A stretch of 64,000 nt of DNA, taken from contig NC_081415.1 in the NCBI RefSeq assembly GCF_030272615.1, positions 603,219,644 to 603,283,643 of the forward strand. The letters run 5' to 3'. Of this stretch, positions 48,641 through 60,237 are shown piece by piece. Numbering within the stretch: the stretch's first letter is position 1; each line of letters begins with the position of its first letter. The translations under genes and the position numbers were made by a program. The notes under the pieces were generated by a model. It was given only the letters and a program-made list of their open reading frames with translations, searched no databases and was not told the DNA's origin. Origin of the DNA: Cryptomeria japonica. Taxonomy: Eukaryota; Streptophyta; Pinopsida; Cupressales; Cupressaceae.

Positions 48641-51600
48641 ATGGTTAAAACCCATCTTCAAAAATCTAGGAGAGAAACTAAAGAGGCTCAAGAGTCCGCA
48701 AACATGAGCTCTTATGAATATGACAACGATCTGTTTTTCAATACTGATCACACTACATTGCCTGACATGGATGTCTATAGAAACATTCCAAATGTGGAGA
48801 ACGTAGACACTACAAACAACAATGCTACACATAATGACAATAGGGACAACTTTTCAATACATTCAGTAGATGTGGAAGAATCCATTATGAATCCCCATTT
48901 CAATCGATTGGTTGAGGAAATAATGAGGAGGGATAGACAATACTTCTTACACATGATGGCACAAAGTGGAGCCAAGATACCTCATGATTTTGACATGTCT
49001 CAAATAATGGAAAACCGACCTTTGCAACAAACTCACTCCAACATGGATCAAAGGAGACCTAATAGTGGAGGATATAGAGGACCACATATGGTACCTAAAT
49101 CACCATCAGCTTTGCTTCAAAAACCAGAAGTCCCACATACACATGGTCTAACATATGATACTTACCTTCGTAGACCATTATGGAGGTCTTATGCAGATAG
49201 ATATGCTCAAGCTATGGATCAACCAAAACAATTGGATATTCAAAGGCATGCTCAAAATTTGGACAGAAGGAAACCCCGTGTCAAATTTGGGGGCAACACA
49301 TTAGAACATGACATGCCTGTAGAATATGGTATACATGTGCAAAATAGATATGGGGTTCCTCAACATGAATCTATACCAAGTGCTCCATATATGCCACATC
49401 AATATAGACCTCCTCCATATGAACATGTGTATGATCAATATCATCCATATATGCAATATGCTCCTCCTCCAATTGGTGCCTCAAACATGGGGTATGCTTC
49501 AATAAGTCGATCTCCACCTAAGAGCAATTTGGAGCAACAAATCAGGGACTTAAAAAATAAAATGGAGGACATAAATACACCGAAGCCAACATACACAATG
49601 AGAGACATATGTCCTTATCCATTCGACAAGAGCATTCCAATGCCTCCATTTCCTACACACTTTGTGATGCCTAAATTTGATAGGTATAGAGGAAAAGGGG
49701 ATCCTAAGGCACACATAAGATATTTTTTCATAGCTTGCATTGAAGTAGCTTCAGAAGAGACATATTTGATGAGATTATTCCCACAAAGCTTAGGTGATCA
49801 AGCTATGGAATGGTTCTCCCAACTCCCACCTGGTATTAAGTCATGGGGTGACTTAGCAGAGGCATTTATTCAACATTTCTCCTACAACATAGAGATAGAC
49901 ATATCAGTCACTACTTTGTGCAACACCAAGCAAAAAGAGGGAGAATCTTTTGCATCATTTTTACAAAGATGGAGAAATCTAGCCAGCAGATGCTCTTGTG
50001 AAATTCCACAAAAACAAATGGTAGAAATGTTCACACAAAATGTTAACAAAGACATTGGGTATGATCTAAGGAAAGCTTGTTTGTCCACCTTCAAGGATGT
50101 TATTGAAAAAGGCTTAGCAATAGAGAAGGTCCTAATTGAGCAAGGATTCATTAAGATATTCAAGGAAAACAAAGATGACTTTAAAGGAAAAGACAAGCCA
50201 AGATTTTGGAATAAAAACAAAAACACAATCAATGATGGTGTTGTTGATGCCAATAGAGTGCAACCCAAATTCATCTTTTCGGGATCAAGTTCTACAAACA
50301 ATCAAGTGAATACTCAAACAACTTCTAGATCACGAAGGAAGTACACTCCATTGGGAGAACCACTTGAATCAGTCTTCAAAAAGCTAGTGGCAAACAAAGT
50401 GATCACAGTTCCAGATTTTCCTCCATATGAACCAAAGGTCAAACCAAATTGGTGGAATGATGATGAGTATTGTGAATTTCATAAGAGCAAGGGTCATAAG
50501 ATAGGAAATTGTCATCGACTGAAGAATATTGTGCAAGATCTCATTGATAGAGGTGACATTGAGATGTTTAAGGAACCATTCCCAAAGCATGACAAGGGAA
50601 AAGCTAAAGTCATAGATGATCAAGCCAACTATACTAGAGCACCTTACAACTATGATTCAACTATCAATCATGTCTTGATGGACAATCATGTTTCTACTAT
50701 TATCATCAAGGACAAAAATCCTGAGAGTTCTACCCAGTGACCCAAGATTGTCCTAAGAGGTGTTGGATCTTCTTCCGAACCTACCTCTGAATGTCATGTT
50801 ACAACCCGTCGAGGTAAAATTACGTTGCCAGGTGCCTCCACTAAAAATACTGCTTCTTCATCAACCAAACCTGAATATGACCTTGTAGAACAGTTAGGGA
50901 AGACACCTGCACTCATCTCCATACTTGAGCTCTTGCGTATATCCCCCGCTCATAAAGCTATTCTTGACAAAATCTTGAGAGACATCGTCGTTCCTACTGA
51001 TCTGAACGTGGACCAGTTTCAAGCCATGGTGGGATACCTTTCCATTCCACACTCCCTTACATTCATAGAAGTCGATGATGCCTCTGTAAGTCAGCCACAT
51101 AATGCACCATTACATATTGAAGCCTTCATACACAAACATCGAATAAAGCGAGTCCTGATAGATGGAGGAGCTGGTCTAAACATTTGTACATTGAGCACCA
51201 TTAAACAATTGGGATATTCTAATAAGGCTGTGAATTCTACAAACAAAATTACCATCAAAGCATATGATGATGAAGAACACTCATCCAAGGGCATAGTCAC
51301 CTTACCTCTAAGAATTGGACTAGTTACAAAGGATGTGGTTTTTCAAGTCTTGTTTCTGGATCTCACTTATAATATATTGCTAGGACATCCATGGATTCAT
51401 GAAATGAGTGCAGTACCATCAACATATCATCGATGCATCAAGTTTCCACACAATGGAGTTGAAGTGACTGTCAAAGCTGACCCAAATCCATTCATATATT
51501 GTAACAATCTGCAACCTCGATCAGAAATAACAATCCCAGTCAATCACAAAGTTGTTCCTTCATCAGCATATGTGGAGCCAGAATCATCAAAAGCTTCTAC

Positions 51601-52711
51601 ATCAAAGCAAACAAAGCACAAAGAAAACTTCAAGTTTAAAGACATGGGATGTAGTGAGTATATATTTCATGTTGACCAACTCTCATTGTCTCCTAAGGTA
51701 TTCAGTCAACAAGAACAACCTACAAACAATTTGCAATGCCAAGGAATTGGGTGTGAACCACCTAGTGTTGTGGCTACTAAGTCTGAATGCAAATCTCCTC
51801 CAGTGGTGCAAGCAACTCTTGATATCAATAGTCCTAAGAGTGGTTCCAACAAAGAATCTATTGAGCATATCGCCAGCCCTCTTGATAACTCACATAGCTT
51901 TACCATTTCATCCACTCATTCCATTTCCACTCCTCTCCCAAACTTGGATCAACAAGAATCACAAAAGCCCTTAGTCATTGGGGATCAAGAATCAAGCTTT
52001 GAAAAGAAAAATTTAAAAGTAAAAAATAAAGAAAAGTACTTTAGTCCAAATAAAAATCAAAATCTATTGGACTCTGCAAAAATCAAAGTCAAGGATAAAA
52101 ATCCTATGAAAGAAAAAGAGCGAGAGTTGATCTCCCCTAATATCAAAATAATTGGGGGCAAAAGTTCTACAATTTCAAGTAAAAAAGAACACTTGTTGAT
52201 CCTAAGTCTCCATCATGCTATCGTACTTTCACTTCTTTTCACAATCATAAGCCTTCATCAATCATCCGCTTGTTCCATACATCCTTTCCCTTCTGGCGAT
52301 ACATCATCGACCTTTAATGGAGCTTCCTCAAAGGACTTTGCTATCAGTGATGCCCAAACTTCTTTAGGTGACATGCATATGGGCATGTGTAGTCCACACA
52401 CTAGTAATTCTATCTCAGTTCCTTCATCAAGGAAGATAGTCACTCGAGCTACACATCATTCAATCAAGGAACAATGCAGTTACAATCACAAGGTCAAGCC
52501 TTGTACATTTGAGGTAGGTGACTTGGTTCTCAGAGAAAATCTCAAGAATCAGCAAGACAGAGAGAAGAAGGGCATGTTCGAACCAAACTGGCCTTGTCCC
52601 TACATCATCACAACAGTATATGGATCTGGGGCATATCAGCTCTCAACTACAGAAGGTGAACCTTTGGAGGATCCTATCAACAGCATGCACCTTCCCAGGT
52701 TCTACACATAG
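48641..52711 (+). pseudogene. G2 gag-protease joined to an integrase tail (one TGA between)
   Basis: Gag runs from Met 48641 for 699 residues to a TGA at 50738-50740. The same frame continues to 52711, with the next Met at 50825. Gag core: VMPKFDRYRGKGDPKAHIRY, AMEWFSQLPPGIKSWGDL (near residues 340-410), then a Cys/His motif YCEFHKSKGHKIGNC near residue 610. Protease: RVLIDGGAGLNIC, catalytic Asp at 51161, with NILLGHPW. A Ser/Lys-rich segment follows. At about 52480-52711 an integrase C-terminal block (NHKVKPCTFEVGDLVLRE, then SGAYQLSTTEGEP and MHLPRFYT) ends the frame. RT, RNase H and the integrase catalytic core are absent, deleted around 52190-52470. Apart from the TGA the frame is clean over 1,356 codons, unlike the other elements here. 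Confidence 0.82.
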
Positions 52712-54433
52712 CTCTTTGGAGTATCCTAATTAAAAAAATACAAAAAAAAAATCAAAAAAATTCAAAAATACAAAAAAATTATAAAAACAAAAAAAATCGT
52801 TACTTGGTGAAAACCTGGCAAACAGGCGCCTTGTGACATAAAAAACATTGAAAAAATCAAAAAAAGTAAAGAGAAATAATTTCGTCCAACGGTGAAAACC
52901 ACTTCGATGGCGCCCTGGGCAAGTACCATGGTAAAAACTGGGTCACCAGCGCCATGCGTAGAGACATTGCTCCTCCCTCCTTCAGGATTCTCTTTCATCA
53001 CTTCACTCCGCACACACTCACGAACAATTCATCCATAATAAACTTATCCATTCCCATCATGGCTTGTTATTGATCTACCCAAGATTGGTTAGACATTCAT
53101 AATAAACCTCCCTTTTCATCCCTTTCCATCCATAATAAATAAGATCCTATCTGTGGCTAAGACAATTCCTATGTCTAGTGATGGGTGTGGAGCTAAGAAC
53201 ATTAGATGTTTCAAGGAGTACGGTTTCTTCCAGCTTCCTTCAGTCTATCCACGCACAATCAGCAATAAAGCAACATCTGCATCGCCAGTCCGCAATAAAA
53301 GTTTTACCTTCTTCACAATAAAGTATCAGCTTCATGGATTCAGTCAGTTTCAGGTGAGACAGCAGCAACAATGGGCTTCAACAAAATCAAATCTTTCAAT
53401 AGACTCAGACAACATATGGTTCAGTGCTATCTATCTTTTTTGTGAAAGTAAACATTGTGACCACAATCAAATAAGACTTATACAAGTGACAAGAGATACT
53501 AAACTTGAGGACTATAGTGGATGTGGGTGTTGTGTCTTGGTTTTTTTTTTTTTTAATCTTTTGGTGACATGTCTTTTAGCTTTTCCAGGATGTTTCGGAC
53601 TAGAGATTCTATCTCCAGGATGTCTTTGACTAGAAAGGCGAGGATGGGGTATCGTCATCTATCTGCATTTGCTGTCTGTGGATTGTCTCTTAGTAATGCT
53701 ATGACTTGTCCAAGGATATGAGGACACTGTGAGTCTAGTATGAACTGGGGCATTCCTTGTTTGTGACTGTCTTATCTCCATGCAAATAGGTACAATGACT
53801 TTCGGGGTCAAACATATGTCTCGATTGTCATAACCTACTTGCCATAATAAGCTCAATGATGATAACGCACAAGAAGCTCTTTCACATTCATATCTTCTAT
53901 CTTTCATCCCCCTTTCTTGATTGACTTTCATCATCCTTCTTGAGTCCGCGTAGCCTGCTATCACATGACTGAGTATAATGACACACCAAAAACATTTGCA
54001 TTTCATGTAGTTGCACTTGCATTACCACATATAAGCATTTCATACATACATATAGATATCACAACTGCATCACATCCTGCACACAACATCTATTAGCACA
54101 ATTTACATTTGCATTATTATATTCATCTGCATCACATACATTCACATTTGCATCATGCATACACATATTAAACATAAAAGAACAAAAAAATATATTGCAT
54201 TGCATCATATAAATATTTGCATCCATATCATAAACATACATCATGAAACATCTCATCACATAGGTACACATGCATATAGCTACCACAAAAATGAATCATC
54301 TCATATATATATAATCAAAAGTGTCATGATACAATGATGTCCAAAAAAATCATATGGCTACAAAATCACCCGTAGGTGTCTACATCATCATACAAAAATG
54401 GTACAATACTGATACATAGGGAGCCCTCTAAGG
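52712..54433. other. G2 spacer between sense and antisense genes
   Basis: Begins with poly-A-rich sequence. Three palindromic GGCGCC or GGCGCC-like sites in GGTGAAAACC contexts follow (52800-52960). A 158-codon forward frame (53153-53629) has a Phe run and no known domain, and I do not call it a gene. From 54000 to 54330 it is CA/CAT-rich low-complexity sequence. Confidence 0.4.
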
Positions 54434-57331
54434 CTATGATGAACTCCCTCCATCGGAACCACCTAGCCTCGACGGAATCTGAGCCCTAGAAGGACCTGCC
54501 CCAGGATCATCCCTCCTGTCCCCTCTATCTGGTGGTGGTGGAGGACCCATGACCCCACCACTCGATGCCTGTCTCCTCCAGCTCCCTCCCGTAGCTATCT
54601 CTGTCCGCGATGGTCTATGGAAGCTCCTCACCCGCTGATCTGCTGGCACTGCACCATAGTAGAGGTCCCTCCAATAGGCAATCTCCTCTCCTACCCGCAG
54701 GACATATGCATAGCCTGCCCCTATGTCCTTCACTGCCTATCTCCCTGCACTCAGCGCTGTCTCGGCCTCTATATAGCATTGAATCGCCTAATCTCTCTCC
54801 CGCTCAGTATCCCTGAGCCTCATCCTAAGCCAGTCTCTCTCCCTCTCCAGATCCTGTATCTCATCTTCCTGGCCTTGGCAGATCTCCCTGAGCTCAATTA
54901 GCTCATCCTCCTCTAGATCCCCCCCCTCTGCCTCTACTTGTGGCTCTCCCTTTGCAGGTGCCTGCCCCTGTACCTATACCTGTACTAGTGCCTGTACGGG
55001 TACCTGTCTCTGTACATGCCTCTACGCCTATACCTATCTCTGTCCCTACTCCTGTGTCTGTACTAGCACCTATCCTTGTACCTATCCCTGTCTCTATCCC
55101 TGTGCTCTAGGACCCTGTGCTGCTGGTACCTGTAGGGGCAATCCACCGTGACCCCTCACCACCTAAGCCTGTCCCTCCTATCCACCCTCCCTTTGAGGTA
55201 CAACTCTCCTCTCCCCAACTACTCCCCTCCACCTCCGTCGGCCTCTGCCCCCATCACCTCCACCATCATCATCATCATCTCCTCCTCCATCTCCCTCCAG
55301 TAGCTCTCCTGGATCTGTCAATCAGGGGAATTAATGCTCTGCCCAATACGCTGTATACTCAGCATCCATCCCGACATCCTCAATCTCTGGCCACATATCC
55401 CAGGGTAGAGGCACCATCTCTGCCAGCTGTGTCAGCGCCTGATCATATGATAGTAGTGACCCAAACTGCGCCTGATCCCTAACTGTGCGGGCATACATGC
55501 CCGAGCCCTGTGGCATCCTCTGGATCCCGCCATACTGTCTGCACACCTTGTCCACCAGTTGTCTCTCTAATAAATTGGGCATCCGCCCAATCAGGTACCT
55601 GCTCCGGAAGGTGTAGGGCAGCTCTACTACGTCATCCTCCCACTCCTCACATCCCAGATATGGTCTCCAGATGACCACATCAATGTCATCTATCACTCGC
55701 TGCCAATGCTCTAACCTGCCAATCCGCGGCTGCGATGTGATCATGTCATATAAATGAACAAAGCTGCGTCCATGACCTCTACCCCTGAAGTGTATCAGTC
55801 GGGTAATCGGCAGATGCTCATAGGCCCATACTTGCAGTAGTGTCACTCCACAGCCCAATCCCACTGACCCATGGTAAACAAACTGGTGAAGCTCATAATA
55901 TAAATGGGCCAACACACATGGTCCCCAAGCATATCTAGTGTGTTGTGTCACCAGTGTCTCCAGTGCTCCCCCCCAGCCCATAGCCAACCCCCATGTCGCC
56001 CTGTCTGGACACAGGAACCCACTGATAGCTCCTCTGATCACGGCCAACAATGCTAACCTTGTGGCTGTCATGGTGTCTCATGCCACATGTCCTGCCCTCA
56101 TCTCTAATCCGGGATCCTAAAACACCCGTCTCAATGCCTCCCAATCTCCATCATGATCATATGGAATCAAATCTCCATCAATCGGTATCCGCAGAATCCT
56201 ATAGACATCCTCCAGGGTGACGGTCATCTCACCCATCGGCAAATGGAAAGTGCACGTCTCAGAGTGCCATCTCTCCGCAAGCGCAGTCAGCAAACCCATG
56301 TTTGCCTGAAACTCAGGCATATATAGCACATGTCTCAAGCCCATCTCCTCGATGGCAGCTCGCTCCTCAGCTGTCAGCTCAGGTCGCAATCTCTGAGTCG
56401 ACGGGAATGTCTCGCGTGACTCCAGCATCGGCAAATACTCCTGCAGTCAAGCAAATCAATCATGTCAGTCATGGTGGCATTCACTGTTCATCACAAAATG
56501 CTACTTTTTATCTAAATGCATATGGTTATCTATCCTAGTGACACTCCCTATTCATCACAAAGTGTTGCTTCTATCCTAGTAGTACTCCCTGTTTATCACA
56601 AAGTACTACGTGTGTGACACTCACTGTTCATCACAAAGTGTTACTCACATTTGCACTCCCTATTCATCACAAAGTGCTGCTCATACTTTGGGTACTCCCT
56701 GTTCATCACAAAGTATTCTATCTTGGTACTCCCTGTTCATCACAAAGTGCCTTGATCTATTCTAGTCTTCCCTAGAGGACCTACTTGAGTGTATCCTCTC
56801 AGCAGCTTATCCAATCGATAGCGTATGTTCATCACAGAACTGCCGATTTGACCTAGAAGACAAAACCTTGCATTTTCATACATAAACATGCTTACATGAC
56901 ACAAACGCTTTTAAAGACTACACAGACGTGCCTGTCTGACACAGACATGCCTTCCGGACACAGGCGTGCCTATGCTCTGCATAGACGCGCCTAGTTGACA
57001 CAGACGTGCCTTCTTGGCATAAACGCGCTTGGATAGCACAGACGCGGCCGCATTTGACATAGACGCGGTTCCAGACACAGACGTGCCTGGCATCGACACA
57101 GACGCGCTTGGCAAACACAGACGCGCCTGACACCGACGCAGACGCGGTTACACGGTTTTGGACTTTTTTGTACCCTATTCCTAAGTGCATTTATTGCTCT
57201 AACTAGCATGCATTAATGACAAAAATTAAATACGTCAAAGTACGAGGAGGTTTTGTGGTGCTTACCGGCTCTCCTGCCTCTACTGGCCTCTGGAATCGAT
57301 GAACGCGGTCAAATCTATGAATGAAAGCCAT
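54434..57331 (-). pseudogene. Antisense plant-mobile-domain (PMD) gene in G2
   Basis: Two exons on the minus strand. Exon 1 (57266-57331) encodes MAFIHRFDRVHRFQRPVEAG plus EP. Exon 2 (54434-56440) keeps one frame for 669 codons. The intron is 56441-57265, with GTAAGC and CTGCAG ends at phase 0. The domain matches the aminotransferase-like plant mobile domain: LTALAERWHSETCTFHLPMG, MTVTLEDVYRILRIPIDGD, then WGLAMGWGGALETL and HLYYELHQFV. The C-terminal third has an Asp/Gly-rich run, a Gln/Val repeat where CAG codons have become TAG, and a Glu/Arg coiled coil near 54800-54920. Stops lie at 56117-56119, near 56070-56100, after EYTAYWAEH and elsewhere. PMD proteins in plants act in silencing and meristem maintenance and are often found in transposons. 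The role here is unknown. Confidence 0.78.
56441..57265 (-). other. Intron of the antisense PMD gene, with two minisatellites
   Basis: GT-AG intron of 825 nt. It holds about seven copies of a TGTTCATCACAAAGTG-centred unit (about 56480-56750, period about 35-40 bp) and about 13 copies of an ACAGACGCGCCTG-like unit (56920-57150, period 15-18 bp). Confidence 0.7.
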
Positions 57332-57660
57332 CGCTGCTGACTGCTACTGCTCTTTTCTTACTCTGCACTCTGATCTCGTGGATGTATGGATGACAATGAG
57401 GATGTCTTTCCCCCATAGTCTATCTTATAACCTACCCTACCCCTCGCCCTCGTTTCCTGAGTCAGTCTTCTTCATCCCGTGACTTTGTCACTTTATCTGG
57501 TCAATCCATTCTAGCCTTTCTTTCTTATCGAGAGATTGTCTACAATCTTTTCAGACATTTTCATCCAATCTCTCGAGGGGGCATATCATTCCCATCCTGG
57601 GGCAACTCTGTATCAGTTCATATTATCTTCTTTGAAACAACGTGACAAGCCGCATTGTCT

Positions 57661-57675
57661 CAAAGAGGGGAAAAA
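57661..57675 (+). promoter_or_regulatory. G2 polypurine tract
   Basis: CAAAGAGGGGAAAAA directly precedes the 3' LTR and would prime plus-strand DNA synthesis. Confidence 0.8.
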
Positions 57676-58432
57676 TGTAGACACTCAAAATTGTCATGTC
57701 TAATTAAATAAATATTTTATTTATTTAATTATCTAAGCCTAATTCTTCTATTAATTAAATAAATCTTTATTTATTTAATTAATTCATTTATCCTCTTCTA
57801 GCCTTATTTCTCATTTAAATAAATACATTTATTTTTTTAAATTATCCTTTTCCTAAATTAAATAAATATTTTATTTATTTAATTGTCCTACTTCTTCTAT
57901 TAATTAAATAAATCTTTATTTATTTAATTAATTCATTAGCTTTTTCTACAGATGATACATGTCATTCATCTCTTAATTCCTACACTACCTACCTCTTTCA
58001 TTATTTTATTATTTCTTCTACCTACCCTCTAATCCTAGCCGACCTCCTTTTTACACCTCTCAATCTTATCCCTCCATTTCATATGGTGTCTTCTATTTAA
58101 GGAGATGCTTCCTTCATTATCAAACCCTAATGATCAATTGATTACACTACGATCCTACTTACAACCACATTCCGTTCTTTGTTGAGCTCTTGTGCACATA
58201 AAATCTGAGAGCAAATATATCAAGCAAGATCAATGGAGATAGGAAGAATGGAGATCAAAACCCTATTGGACATGTGATGGTATAATCTTTGTGATTTCAT
58301 TTTATTTACATTGTCTTAGGTAATCTTCATATGTTATGGTGGATCTTTGTTGTTGTTAGGCTAGGGTTTTGTGGTTGAATTCATTTAGCCTTTCAATATT
58401 GTTATTATTGTTATCCATTTTCACCATATACA
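57676..58432 (+). repeat. G2 3' LTR (757 bp)
   Basis: Same length as the 5' LTR, with 8 substitutions and no indels by my count. It keeps the AT palindromes (one slightly damaged near 57830) and the TATTTAAG box (58094-58101). Confidence 0.88.
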
Positions 58433-58437
58433 ATGGC

Positions 58438-58881
58438 AACACAAGATGGAAAAACCATCAAAGTGCCAAAATAGAAATCCCAAATATAAAAAACCAACAA
58501 TCTCCAAAAATAGATCATAAACAGAAATCAAAATATAGATACAGAGAGTAATAATCTCTCTTAAACAACAATCTCTCCCCTTGGGAGCAATATGTGTTTT
58601 CCTTGTGTTTTTCCATACCAATCTCTCCCCCTTTGACATCAAATGCCAAAGTTCTTACCAAGCTAAGCTCATATACAAAATACCAATCAATTTAGTTTAC
58701 CAACTACTCCCCCTGAGAAGTAGCTTCCCATCAATGCCGGAAAAAATATTTCTCTATTAGTTCTGTCGGTTGATGACAATCATCAACTTCCTAAGTCTCT
58801 ACCGGTGGGGGCATGACCCCAAGTTGATCTATGAGATATTCAAAAGTCTCCTTTGGCAGAGGTTTAGTAAAGATATCAATA
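58438..58881 (-). pseudogene. C4 internal remnant: pre-LTR region and RNase H end
   Basis: Minus-strand copia sequence that continues the C4 piece at 45308-45331, with G2 removed. It has several purine tracts (near 58560-58700 on the minus strand) and the pol end. The coding part spans about 58795-58881 and includes IDIFTKPLPKETFE. It breaks inside IDIF and satellite starts at GTGAC (58882-58886). No 5' LTR exists on this side. Confidence 0.7.
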
Positions 58882-59515
58882 GTGACAACACACCCCCATA
58901 GGTTCAAATGGATCATCCATAAGTTCCACTATCTTTGAGTTACGTGATGTCAAAGTTTGACAATTTTTTCCACTTTGAGCGCTCAAGAGAAAACGTCGCT
59001 ACAAGGTGGCTTGGAATGATAAAAAATATTAGAGAGCAAGAAAAGGGAACACCTAACATAAAACCAAACACCCAAATGTGCTCGCACTGACAGTTCATTC
59101 CAACGATGAGCAGAACAAAAGATGCACTATTTTGCCACCTCTCTCTAACGGTTTTTTATGGTTTTTGATGCGACAGAAAAAATATCACCACAACAAAACA
59201 CAATCAAGTTGTTTGAAACCAAGAGATTTTTTTAGGAAGAAAGAACACAACCCCATAGGTTCACATTGATTGTCCATAAGTGCCATGGTCTTCGAGTTAC
59301 GCGATGTCAAAGTTTGACTATTTTTTCCACTTTGAGCACTCAAGGGAAAATGTCACTACAAGGTGGCTTAGAACGATTGGACATATTGGGGAGAAAGAAA
59401 ATGGCACACCTAGTGTAAACCTGACAGCACTCGCGCTAATGGTTTGTTCCCATGACGAGAAGAATGAAAGATGCACTATTTTGCCACCTCTCACTGATGG
59501 TTTTTTATGAAAGAA
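58882..59515. repeat. Satellite block 2 (about 350-bp units, two copies)
   Basis: Same satellite as block 1. The landmark recurs near 58935 and 59292 (about 357 bp apart). Its first bases, GTGACAACACA, continue the unit at the phase where block 1 stopped, which shows that both blocks were one array before C4 inserted. Confidence 0.75.
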
Positions 59516-60237
59516 GAGATAATTGGTTTGATTTTATGTTAAAATGATTTCTTCAACCTTGTTTTATAGGTGATTTGGATGAATAGGTGTGTCTCTTACC
59601 CTAAGGCTGACTTGTTATAGAATAAAATTTAAATGAAAACCTTACCTAAGCTGAATCATTCTTAGATAAATTTCAAATCTTCTTTATGTGCTCAAATTTT
59701 ATCTTAATTGGTTCTTGAAATGATGAACTTCACTCCATAAGCATGAGTTTATGAAATAATAACTTCAATCCAGTCTCTTCATGCATGAAGGACTCAAAGA
59801 AAATTCACTCAATTAAAATACACAATATCAGCATTACCAGTGTTGTTACTTGTGTATACACAATATGAGAAATAGATAGTTTAAAAGTATATGCCATATG
59901 AGTTACAAGTAATGAACAAATTGGATCACATTTCAAGACATATACACAATGAACAAGTTTGATCACATTTCAATAGCAAATAACTAAGTTTCGAGAATAT
60001 CAAGTTTCATATATATCAATGAACAAACCCGATCGAATATCAAGTTTCATATATATCAAAATGAACAATAATCGTGTACATATCAAAAAATGGCATAGAT
60101 GACAAACCAATAATAGTTACAAAAATGTGGCATGTGCCATGTCTATGAAAGTCGATATATACATATATAATTATTGAATATATAAAAAAATTGGTCCTTC
60201 AATGACCACAACTATAACTATATGTCTCTATTGATAT
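59516..60237. other. Unassigned AT-rich sequence
   Basis: Contains short direct repeats (TATCAAGTTTCATATATATCAA, in two copies near 60000-60060). No gene was seen. It lies downstream of the minus-strand ORF1-like gene. Confidence 0.35.

Larger units (their letters stand above)
45332..58432 (+). mobile_element. G2: complete gypsy-type LTR element without RT (13.1 kb)
   Basis: Two 757-bp LTRs (45332-46088, 57676-58432) start TGTAGAC and end ATACA. ATGGC occurs on both sides (45327-45331 and 58433-58437), a perfect 5-bp target duplication within C4. A primer-site-like TTGGCACGCCCCGTGGGACA follows the 5' LTR and CAAAGAGGGGAAAAA precedes the 3' LTR. The sense frame gives gag, protease and only the tail of integrase. 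An antisense plant-mobile-domain gene occupies the 3' third. The LTRs differ at 8 positions by my count (about 1%), so this is the youngest dated insertion here. Without RT and an integrase core it must have moved with enzymes from another element. Confidence 0.9.

Noticed and set aside
52470-52711. A separate chromodomain or envelope-like gene at the end of the G2 frame
   Set aside because: The GDLVLRE..GAYQL..HLPRFYT pattern fits an integrase C-terminal tail better.
53153-53629. A 158-codon forward frame in G2
   Set aside because: Contains a homopolymer-coded Phe run, has no family resemblance and lies in an untranslated spacer.
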